Shown here in pieces: positions 7,034-14,159 of a stretch of DNA of 21,299 nucleotides (position 1 is the stretch's first letter; each line of letters begins with the position of its first letter). The notes under the pieces are model-generated. The model was given only the letters and a program-made list of their open reading frames with translations. It had not been told where the DNA came from and ran no database searches. The position numbers and the translations under genes were made by a program. Origin of the DNA: a bacterium. Its GTDB lineage: Bacteria > SZUA-79 > Acidulodesulfobacterales > Acidulodesulfobacteraceae. The stretch spans positions 1 to 21,299 of the forward strand of contig JAJYHI010000093.1 in assembly GCA_021784835.1 (NCBI GenBank). Direction: 5' to 3'.

Positions 7034-7909
7034 ATGCTTAATTTTAATAACTGGTATCCCCCCAATCCCATAGTATTAATAGGCCCTCTTCCCGTTCACT
7101 GGTACGGCATATTAATAGGAATCGGCTTTATGCTCGGTATTGCCATAGCATATTTCAGGGCGAAATCGTGGAACGAAGACCCCGAAAACATAATTAATAT
7201 TATGGTTTTTGCCATACCCGTTTCGATTATATTCGCCCGCCTTTATTACGTGATATTTGCATGGGGGTATTACGCAAATAATCCTATGAGTATGTTTTAT
7301 ATATGGCAGGGCGGACTTGCCATATACGGAGGTGAAATCGGCGGACTTCTGACGCTTTATCTTTATACGCGGATAAAAAAATTAAATATATGGCTTTATA
7401 TAGACATATTTGCGCCAAGCCTCCTTTTAGGCCAGGCTATAGGCAGATGGGGAAACTTTATAGACCAGCAGGCTTTCGGTTATCCGGTTAAATGGGGGCT
7501 TCCAATAGCCGCGGGGCTTCGTCCGGTCAACGCCTATACCCCGAAACATTTAATATTTGGATTATGGGGTTATCCTTTCCAGCAGGCTTATCCAAAAAGC
7601 CTGACGATGTATTCCCACTTTGAACCTTCGTTCTTTTTTGAGTCCATGCCGGATTTTATAGGGTTTGTTTTTTTGATGTGGCTTTCCAGAAAAAAGCCGG
7701 AAGTTTCAGGAAAAATATTAATAGGCTATTTAATATGGTACGGTATTACGAGATTTTTTACCGAAGGAACAAGAATGGACAGTTTATGGCTCGGAAACAG
7801 CATAAGGGTTTCGCAGGTTTTAAGCATGTTCGTGGTTCTGATTTCAATAGCGGTGCTTATTTACAGGCATTATAAATTTAAATCTTTTACATCTCGACCC
7901 TTACCATAA
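7034..7909 (+). CDS. lgt: prolipoprotein diacylglyceryl transferase
   Basis: Inner-membrane enzyme that moves diacylglycerol from phosphatidylglycerol to the lipobox cysteine of prolipoproteins, the first lipoprotein maturation step. At 291 aa it has the same length as E. coli Lgt, with several membrane helices. Family motifs: LPVHWYGILIGIGF (19-32), WQGGLAIYGGEIGG (91-104), IGRWGNF (136-142) and the C-terminal TRFFTEGTR (239-247). Arg138 and Asn141 correspond to E. coli Arg143 and Asn146; Arg240 and Glu244 to Arg239 and Glu243. Tyr98 replaces the E. coli His103, and the usual NxE after GNF reads DQQ, so Gln146 is at the E. coli Glu151 position. The 3' end overlaps the convergent kup gene by 23 bp. 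The ribosome binding site is weak. Confidence 0.95.
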   Translation: MLNFNNWYPPNPIVLIGPLPVHWYGILIGIGFMLGIAIAYFRAKSWNEDPENIINIMVFAIPVSIIFARLYYVIFAWGYYANNPMSMFYIWQGGLAIYGGEIGGLLTLYLYTRIKKLNIWLYIDIFAPSLLLGQAIGRWGNFIDQQAFGYPVKWGLPIAAGLRPVNAYTPKHLIFGLWGYPFQQAYPKSLTMYSHFEPSFFFESMPDFIGFVFLMWLSRKKPEVSGKILIGYLIWYGITRFFTEGTRMDSLWLGNSIRVSQVLSMFVVLISIAVLIYRHYKFKSFTSRPLP

Positions 7910-9758
7910 CGCCGTGGACTTTTTCGGCAGGAAGATTGTAAAACCTAACGAACGAAGGAGACAATTTTTTGATTAACGCGAATATTTTCCAGAATACGTT
8001 ATTGCTTACGATTTCTTCAAAGCCGTAAAAAATAACGGTTTCGTCTATGCCGTATTTTTTTAATGCGGCTTCGACGTCGACGACTTCTGAATAGCCCGCT
8101 TTTATTATGAACTGGCTCAGTCCGGAAGCTATCCCGTCTTTTAGCTCCGTATCTATTTCGTAAGGTTTTTCAGTCCTTTCTATGGAAACAAATATATTTT
8201 TTTCATAAATTATATTGTTATCGAGCATTGTTTTAACGATATACGGCGATACCCTGTCCGAAAGGCTTGCAAAAAAGAGGGATATTCCGGATAACTTGGA
8301 ATAATCTTTATAGCGGGTTTCATAATCTTTTAAGAATATTTTTAAATCGGTCATTCTATATATGCCGTGCAGTTTTTTCTGTCCTTTGGTATATATCATT
8401 ATTCCTATAAAAGGAATCGCGGCTATTATTAACGCAAAATATCCCCCCTGCAGTGTTTTATACAAAAGGTTAGAAGCCAGAAACATAATATCGGCGAACG
8501 TGGTTATAAGCGAAATAAACAGTAAAAAAAATCTTTTTTTGTGAAAAAAATGAATATTAATAAGAATGCCGGTAAAAGTCATGGTTCCGCTGACCGCAAG
8601 GCCGTAGGCCATTGCAAGATTATTGGACGTCCTGAATATTATTATCGCCGATAAGACGCTTATAAATAGAAACCAGTTTGCAAAACTTATATATATCTGC
8701 GATTGAATCTCGCTTGAATTATAATTAATTTTTAATAATGGGATGATTCTGTTGTTTATAAGCTGGTAAACTATGGAAAATATTCCGCTTATAACGGCCT
8801 GCGAAGCTATAACGGTCGCCATAATGCTTAAAATAAGCGCGGGAATATATAACAGGTGCGATTGATAGTAAAGCATTTGAAAAAAAGTGTTCGTATCGGT
8901 CTTGTGCGAAAGCAGGAAAGCTCCCTGCCCCATATAATTAAGGATAAGCATAATAAATACGAAAATCCATGCTTTCGTTATGGGTTCCCTGCCGATGTGA
9001 CCCATATCGGCATACAGGGCTTCTCCTCCCGTAGCCGATAATATTACGTCGGATAAAATGAATAAGGAAACGATTCCGTGGGTGATTATGCGGCTCACAG
9101 GAATATTTTCGCTAAATACAAATCTTAAGGCATAAAAGGGATTTATAACTTTTGATAATATTTCCGGAGCGTAAATTAGCGACATAAAGCCAGAAACGCC
9201 TATCGCGATAAACCACAAAAGCATAACCGGACTGAATATTTTTGCCACTTTTTCCGTGCCTTTATGCTGATACCAGAATAAACAGGCGGTAATTATAATT
9301 GATATAAAAATAACGGAATCTGTGGTTATATTTTTGAAAAAAGGAATAAGGCTCGCGCCCTCGACCGCGCTAAGAATACTTATGGCGGGGGTAATGACCG
9401 AGTCGCCTATAAGGAGAGACAGGGCTATGTATGATATAACGGTTATAAATGCTATTTCTCTCGCAGACTTCACGTATTTTTGCACTATGTTTTTAAGTAT
9501 TATAGTGCCCCCTTCGTTTCTTTCGCTTATACCCATGGCGAACCATACATACTGCGCGGTGACTAAAAGGGTAATAGTCCATATTATGAGGGAAACTACG
9601 CCTAAAACGTTTTCGCTTGTAACTTTAAGATAGGCAAAAATAACGGCTATGGTGTATATAGGGCTCGTTCCTATATCGCCGAATACGATTCCGAGGGCTT
9701 TGAGGGGTTTATTTTCGGCCAAAGTTTTTTTTGCTGCGATTAAACCGGATATATTCAA
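7887..9758 (-). CDS. kup: KUP-family potassium uptake protein
   Basis: Inner-membrane potassium/proton symporter of the KUP/HAK/KT family, 623 aa (E. coli Kup is 622). About twelve hydrophobic helices occupy residues 20-460, and a cytosolic C-terminal domain covers about 465-623. Signature stretches: ALGIVFGDIGTSPIYT (21-36), GDSVITPAISILSAVEG and TGGEALYADMGHIGREP. The start codon is TTG (complement of 9756-9758); an upstream in-frame stop excludes a longer protein, and no Shine-Dalgarno is visible. An alternative TTG lies twelve codons in. It is divergent from the PhnD-like gene (119-bp shared spacer) and convergent with lgt. No KdpD, Trk or other potassium regulator is adjacent. Confidence 0.95.
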   Translation of the reverse strand: MNISGLIAAKKTLAENKPLKALGIVFGDIGTSPIYTIAVIFAYLKVTSENVLGVVSLIIWTITLLVTAQYVWFAMGISERNEGGTIILKNIVQKYVKSAREIAFITVISYIALSLLIGDSVITPAISILSAVEGASLIPFFKNITTDSVIFISIIITACLFWYQHKGTEKVAKIFSPVMLLWFIAIGVSGFMSLIYAPEILSKVINPFYALRFVFSENIPVSRIITHGIVSLFILSDVILSATGGEALYADMGHIGREPITKAWIFVFIMLILNYMGQGAFLLSHKTDTNTFFQMLYYQSHLLYIPALILSIMATVIASQAVISGIFSIVYQLINNRIIPLLKINYNSSEIQSQIYISFANWFLFISVLSAIIIFRTSNNLAMAYGLAVSGTMTFTGILINIHFFHKKRFFLLFISLITTFADIMFLASNLLYKTLQGGYFALIIAAIPFIGIMIYTKGQKKLHGIYRMTDLKIFLKDYETRYKDYSKLSGISLFFASLSDRVSPYIVKTMLDNNIIYEKNIFVSIERTEKPYEIDTELKDGIASGLSQFIIKAGYSEVVDVEAALKKYGIDETVIFYGFEEIVSNNVFWKIFALIKKLSPSFVRFYNLPAEKVHGVMVRVEM

Positions 9759-9877
9759 GGTTTTGAATTTATTATATAATTATGCAAATTATTTATTAAA
9801 AATTTATTAAAATGTTTTGCAAATTATTATATACTATTATTTAGGCTGAATGTTAAATTTTTTGCACATTTTTTTAC

Positions 9878-10825
9878 ATGACGAAAAAAAAATCGATATT
9901 TTTTATTATAGCGGCTGCGGCAATAGCCGCCGGATTACTGCTTATAACGTATAAGTCTTATTATAAGGCGAATTTCGGCGGACGGGCAAAGAATGTAATA
10001 AATCTAAATAAATTATCCCCTTTGCCTCAAATGAACAAGTTCCCCCGGTTCGGTCCAACCGGCAAACAGTTAAAAAGGCGAAAATCATTTAAACTTGCCG
10101 TAGCTTCCATGATGTCTCCGGTCGCAAACATAAACGCCTATAAGCCTTTTGCTGAATATCTTCAACTGGCTCTTAATATGCGGGTGAAGATTGTCCAGAA
10201 ACGCACGTATTCTGCAGTTAACAATCTGCTGATAAATAATAAAATCGATATGGCCTTTATCTGCACCGGAGCATATATATACGGGGGATTAAAAAACAAG
10301 GTAAAAATAATAGCCGTTCCGGTTATAGACGGGAAAAAAACCTACAGAGCTTATATTATTGTACATAAACCGTCAAAAATTTTTTCGGTTAGCGATTTAA
10401 AGGGAAAAGTTTTTGCGTTCACGGAACCTCTATCGAATACAGGTTATGAATACCCGATGAGTTTTTTTAAGGATTACGGAATAGTTCCCAAAAAATATTT
10501 TAAACGGGTGATGTTTACATATAATCATACAGATTCCATCAAAGCCGTCGCGGCAGGGATTGCGGACGGGGCATCCGTCGATTCCATCGTTTACTTTTAT
10601 ACATACAAAAGATATAAAAACGTCAGGCGGCATACTAAAATCATTTTAAAATCCCCTTTATTTCCTATCCCTCCGGTAGTTATGCCAAACGGGACGAATA
10701 AAAAACTGAGGAATAAAATAAAGGAAATTCTATTGAATATGTCTAAAAATCCAAAAGGAAGATTAATTTTGAAGGGTCTCAATATCGACGCTTTTGACGT
10801 TCCCGATGCTAAGAGATATGAATAG
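9878..10825 (+). CDS. PhnD-like periplasmic binding protein, probable sensor partner
   Basis: A 315-aa periplasmic substrate-binding protein of the phosphate/phosphite/phosphonate (PhnD) family. An N-terminal hydrophobic segment (about 6-24) lacks a clear cleavage site or lipobox, so it may stay membrane-anchored. The mature domain has the family pattern: FKLAVASMMSP (71-81), DMAFICTGAYIYG (124-136), GKVFAFTEPLSNTGYEYP (176-193), ASVDSIVY (232-239) and SPLFPIPPVVM (259-269). The only cysteine, Cys129, lies in the ligand-pocket motif. No ABC permease or ATPase is nearby. Its 3' end overlaps the histidine kinase gene, so it probably presents a bound anion to that kinase, as AioX does for AioS or TorT for TorS. 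The ligand is not predictable. No Shine-Dalgarno is seen before the ATG. Confidence 0.85.
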   Translation: MTKKKSIFFIIAAAAIAAGLLLITYKSYYKANFGGRAKNVINLNKLSPLPQMNKFPRFGPTGKQLKRRKSFKLAVASMMSPVANINAYKPFAEYLQLALNMRVKIVQKRTYSAVNNLLINNKIDMAFICTGAYIYGGLKNKVKIIAVPVIDGKKTYRAYIIVHKPSKIFSVSDLKGKVFAFTEPLSNTGYEYPMSFFKDYGIVPKKYFKRVMFTYNHTDSIKAVAAGIADGASVDSIVYFYTYKRYKNVRRHTKIILKSPLFPIPPVVMPNGTNKKLRNKIKEILLNMSKNPKGRLILKGLNIDAFDVPDAKRYE

Positions 10826-12245
10826 ATTTTCTTTGGTTTCTTCGTTCGTTTTAATCCTGAAAAAATTTTACAACGTTTCTTTAAGGATTAAAGTCATAGG
10901 GCTCGTAATATTCGCTACGCTTTTGCTCGGCTTGCCGGTAATATATTTTATCAATAAAGATTTTTCGCAGCAAAATAACCTGCAGCTAAGATTAATGAGC
11001 AGGACTATCGGCAAGCAATTATCTTCACAGTCCATTAACTATATTCTCGAGAACAATATTTACGCCCTGAGCAAATTATTAAAAAGTTCGCTTATAAGCG
11101 ACCCCGACGTAATTTACGCTTTTATTCAGAATAAAAAAGGAGAGGTGATAGCTTCGACTTTTAACGGCGCATTTCCGGCGGATTTACTGAAAGCAAACGA
11201 TTCTAACCCGAAGCTTTTGTCCACCGTTAAAATTAATACTACCAAGGGCATCGTGTATGACACGTCCGCGCCGGTTTTAAAGGGAAGCTTAGGCATCGTA
11301 AGAGTCGGAATTTCGTCTAAAAGGTCGGACGTATTTCTTTATTCGCTTATAAAATCGATATTGTTGGTTATAATATTGGCGGACATTTTAGCCGTTATAT
11401 TTTCAAGTTCTATAGCATGGTGGGTTATGACCCCGATAGTTAAACTATCTGAAGCTTTTAATGAAGTAAAAAGCGGAAGTTACAACGTAAAATTAGATAT
11501 TAAAAGAGACGATGAAATTGGAATGCTCGCAAGGGATTTCAACAAAATGGTCGATAGTTTAAAAAAAGCAAACGACGAAAGGGTTGAAAACGATAATCTG
11601 AGGAAAAGCTTCATTACAAACGTAATAAAGGCGCAGGAAGAGGAAAGAAAAAGGATAGCAAGAGACCTCCACGACCAATTTGCCCAGATGCTTGCCTATA
11701 TTAAGATAAGAATAGGCCTGCTTAAAAATTTGGACGACTTTGAAGAATCTAAAGGAAGCATAATTCAAATTGGCGAAGAATTGACGAAAGCTCTGGATAT
11801 AGTCCGCGATATAGCCAAAAGCCTGATGCCGGGAATATTGGACGAGATGGGTTTAGTTTGCGCCGTATCGGGCTATATCGACGACATTAACAAAAAAAAT
11901 TCCGGTTATATAATAGATTTTTATCCGGGCAATCTGCGCGACAAAAGGTTCAGCCCCAATATCGAGGTTAATTTGTACAGAATAGTCCAGGAATCGCTGT
12001 CTAACGTCATACTTCATTCGCAAACCAATTATGCCAAAATATCGCTCGAAGAATCGGAAGGAAAAATTACGGGGGTTATAGAAGATTATGGAATCGGCTT
12101 CAAATATGATATTATTAAAAAAGAAAGTCTTGGAATTTTCGGAATGATAGAAAGGGCAAAACTTTTAGGCGGCAATTTGGAAATAGAATCTAACGCCGGC
12201 AGGGGAACTACGGTAAAGTTTTGGATTCCGTGCGAATTTATTTAA
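10818..12245 (+). CDS. HAMP-containing NarX/DegS-type sensor histidine kinase
   Basis: An inner-membrane sensor kinase of about 475 aa. From the ATG at 10818: transmembrane helix 1 (about 25-45), a periplasmic domain of about 130 aa, transmembrane helix 2 (about 177-199), HAMP (about 200-252), HisKA_3 dimerisation domain with phospho-acceptor His285 in RIARDLHDQFAQ, and an HATPase domain with N-box Asn396 (VNLYRIVQESLSNV), Asp423 (IEDYGIGF) and a GMIERAKLLGG segment. The open frame reaches a TTG at 10794, and an in-frame ATG also lies at 10806. I prefer 10818, whose ATGAATAG overlaps the upstream stop by 8 bp. No cytosolic PAS or GAF domain is present, so input comes from the periplasm, probably via the PhnD-like protein. 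The regulator gene follows after 29 bp. Confidence 0.93.
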   Translation: MNRFSLVSSFVLILKKFYNVSLRIKVIGLVIFATLLLGLPVIYFINKDFSQQNNLQLRLMSRTIGKQLSSQSINYILENNIYALSKLLKSSLISDPDVIYAFIQNKKGEVIASTFNGAFPADLLKANDSNPKLLSTVKINTTKGIVYDTSAPVLKGSLGIVRVGISSKRSDVFLYSLIKSILLVIILADILAVIFSSSIAWWVMTPIVKLSEAFNEVKSGSYNVKLDIKRDDEIGMLARDFNKMVDSLKKANDERVENDNLRKSFITNVIKAQEEERKRIARDLHDQFAQMLAYIKIRIGLLKNLDDFEESKGSIIQIGEELTKALDIVRDIAKSLMPGILDEMGLVCAVSGYIDDINKKNSGYIIDFYPGNLRDKRFSPNIEVNLYRIVQESLSNVILHSQTNYAKISLEESEGKITGVIEDYGIGFKYDIIKKESLGIFGMIERAKLLGGNLEIESNAGRGTTVKFWIPCEFI

Positions 12246-12274
12246 AAGCGTTTTGAACGGGTATAAGAGAATAG

Positions 12275-12943
12275 ATGACGACGATAGTTCTGATAGACGA
12301 CCATTTTCTTATGGTTTCCGGTTTGAAAATGATAATCGGAGGACAGAAGGATTTGCAGGTAGTAGGAACGGCAAAAGATGCGGAATCGGCTATAGAAACC
12401 GTTAGGGCAAATAAGCCTGACGTAACGGTTCTCGATATTTCTTTGCCTAAAACCAACGGATTGGATATTATAGCCAAGCTTAAAAGCGAGTCTGAAGGCT
12501 CGAAGATACTTATTCTAACAATGTATGAAGACAGGCAGTATGTCCAAAGGGCTATCGATAACGGCGCCTCCGGTTATTTGCCAAAGAAAGCGGTGGAAAA
12601 CGACCTGATTTATTCCATAAGGACGGTAGCGAGGGGCGAGATATATATCCATCCCTCTTTAGTAAAAGATTTAGTCAATAAATATAAAAGAAATAGCGAA
12701 TATCATAGCGGCCAGTTAAGCACTCCCGAAAGTCTGGCATGGAACGGATTAAGCTCGAGGGAGCGGGAAGTCCTTATATTCGTCGCAAAAGGTTTCTCGA
12801 ACAAAGAGATAGGAGCAAAACTTTTCATCAGCGAAAAGACGGTAGCTACGCATCGCTTGAAAGGAATGGAGAAATTGAATCTTATAAGCAAGTCCGACCT
12901 CGTCGATTTAATTTTTTTTAAGCTTATGCTTTTTAAAAAATAG
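12275..12943 (+). CDS. NarL/FixJ-family response regulator
   Basis: A 222-aa transcription regulator. The receiver domain (1-120) has the acidic pair Asp8/Asp9, phospho-acceptor Asp54 (VTVLDISLP), Thr82 and Lys104 (GYLPKKA). A linker leads to a LuxR-type helix-turn-helix (about 157-212: GLSSREREVLIFVAKGFSNK then IGAKLFISEKTVATH). It is the cognate partner of the preceding HisKA_3 kinase, 29 bp apart and in the same operon. Its targets are unknown; the TorD-like and porin genes downstream are candidates by position only. The start ATG has only a weak AGAGAA-like Shine-Dalgarno. Confidence 0.95.
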   Translation: MTTIVLIDDHFLMVSGLKMIIGGQKDLQVVGTAKDAESAIETVRANKPDVTVLDISLPKTNGLDIIAKLKSESEGSKILILTMYEDRQYVQRAIDNGASGYLPKKAVENDLIYSIRTVARGEIYIHPSLVKDLVNKYKRNSEYHSGQLSTPESLAWNGLSSREREVLIFVAKGFSNKEIGAKLFISEKTVATHRLKGMEKLNLISKSDLVDLIFFKLMLFKK

Positions 12944-13222
12944 AAAATATTTCATATATTTCATAAATTATAAAATAAAAATAAAAATCGGGTTTTATCT
13001 GCTTTTCGCGATAGTATTTTATCTTAGAAATATTCAGATTTTTTCCTACAAAAATCATATTTTATATTATTTAATATAATTTCTTTTCGTGATAAAAATA
13101 AAAATGCAATAAAATTAAACGGTTTATAAACAAGATATAAATAGTTAATAAAATAACTGATAAAAATTTTATACAAAAAAAGAATAATATAGCAAAGGTT
13201 TATCATATCGTTATTATTTAAA
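12944..13222. other. AT-rich spacer between regulator and TorD-like gene
   Basis: About 280 bp of very AT-rich sequence. I see no coding frame with credible composition, no strong hairpin terminator and no convincing -35/-10 pair (an isolated TATAAT at 13075-13080 lacks a -35). A minus-strand open frame here is a low-complexity Phe/Ile/Leu artefact. Confidence 0.6.
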
Positions 13223-13237
13223 AAGGAGAAAAATATT
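13223..13237 (+). promoter_or_regulatory. ribosome binding site and ATT start of the TorD-like gene
   Basis: AAGGAG (13223-13228), a 6-nt spacer and then ATT (13235-13237), which is in frame with the TorD-like protein 24 codons before its first ATG. No ATG, GTG or TTG occurs in frame between them. A competing ATG at 13249 opens only a 9-codon frame. ATT starts are rare; the classical example is infC. Confidence 0.5.
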
Positions 13238-14017
13238 ATCGGGCCGATATGCGAGGAAGAATCCGTAAATTTAGATAATTTTATTAATCTTTCAAAATAC
13301 AGAAGCATGATTTATAATCTTTTTTCCAGAATTTTCGCAAGAAAAGCCGATAGGGAATTTCTGGAAAGCCTTGTATCCAAAGATATAACGGATATAATAG
13401 GCGGGGTTTGCGAAGATTCGGATACGGCCGAAAGCCTGAAAGAAAACGCAAGGGATATCGTTTCCGATAAAGATAAATTATCTGAAGCGGAAAGCGATTT
13501 TGAAAGACTGTTTATAATTCCGCTGAACGATAAATTTATACCGCCGTATATCGGTTACTATCTCGGCAATACATCGAAAACGTCCGGCGGAAGCAACGCA
13601 GATATAGACGTTAAAGGCGGGGATGTTACACGCGCCGAGAAATTGGAAATTATGTTTAAATCTTTGAATTTCACGCCTAAAGACGAAAGCTGGGTTACTT
13701 CGAAAAGGGCGGACCATATTGCGTATATTCTAGGTTTTATGGCTGTGCTGATAAGCTTCGAGGAAAAACATCCTGCGGAACAGGTTAAAGAACGGCCTCC
13801 GTTAAGCGAAATAGTGAGCGAAGAATTTTACTTTTTTAACGAATTTATCGGAAACTGGATAAACCTGTTTGCCGAAGAGGTGATTCAAAGAGGCGGTTCG
13901 CCGTTTTACGTTCAGGCAGCAATGCTCATGAAAAGTTTTATCCGTTGCGAGCAAAGGGATTTTAACTCGCTGCCGATTCATAGCCTCGGCAATAAACGAT
14001 GCACCGTAAATTTGTAA
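13235..14017 (+). CDS. TorD/DmsD-family molybdoenzyme chaperone
   Basis: A cytosolic all-helical chaperone of the TorD/NarJ-delta family, which binds Tat-signal molybdoenzyme subunits during cofactor loading. Recognisable elements: YNLFSRIF near the N-terminus, SDFERLFIIPLNDKFIPPYIGYYLG with the typical LF...P...PPY pattern, and SKRADHIAYILGFMAVLISFEEKH, the DH-x2-x-x-ELxFM helix. The first ATG is at 13307 (236 aa), but it has no ribosome binding site and would lose helix 1. In-frame codons upstream read convincingly as protein (EEESVNLDNFINLSKYRS). An AAGGAG at 13223-13228 lies 6 nt before ATT 13235-13237, giving 260 aa. I therefore propose an ATT start. No molybdoenzyme gene is in the window. 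The stop codon overlaps the first Pho-box-like repeat of the porin promoter. Confidence 0.75.
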   Translation: MIGPICEEESVNLDNFINLSKYRSMIYNLFSRIFARKADREFLESLVSKDITDIIGGVCEDSDTAESLKENARDIVSDKDKLSEAESDFERLFIIPLNDKFIPPYIGYYLGNTSKTSGGSNADIDVKGGDVTRAEKLEIMFKSLNFTPKDESWVTSKRADHIAYILGFMAVLISFEEKHPAEQVKERPPLSEIVSEEFYFFNEFIGNWINLFAEEVIQRGGSPFYVQAAMLMKSFIRCEQRDFNSLPIHSLGNKRCTVNL

Positions 14018-14067
14018 CATAAATTTAACTTAATTGTAATAATCTTGTAACATTCGTTTGCTAAAAT
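14012..14067 (+). promoter_or_regulatory. Pho-box-like repeats and -10 upstream of the porin
   Basis: Units start exactly every 11 bp at 14012 (TTGTAACATAA), 14023 (ATTTAACTTAA), 14034 (TTGTAATAATC) and 14045 (TTGTAACATTC). PhoB and related OmpR-type regulators bind 11-bp direct repeats of TGTMAYA type, replacing the -35. A -10-like TAAAAT (14062-14067) begins 10 nt after the TTGTAAC of the last unit, matching the spacing of E. coli phoA-type promoters. The regulator is inferred; no phoB gene is in the window. Confidence 0.55.
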
Positions 14068-14159
14068 AATAATAAAGATGCCGACAAAAAACAGTTTATA
14101 CGTATTTTATTTATATAGAATTCAGATTTAAAACAAATCAAACTAAAAAGGAGGAAGTT

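Noticed and set aside
9783..9828. Repeated TGCAAATTATT in the kup/PhnD-like divergent spacer
   Set aside because: Two short AT-rich copies, with no phasing or symmetry beyond what is expected in such DNA.
13024..13308. Minus-strand 94-codon open frame
   Set aside because: Phe/Ile/Leu/Tyr-rich translation of AT-rich spacer. Its first part is antisense to the proposed N-terminus of the TorD-like gene, and it has no ribosome binding site.
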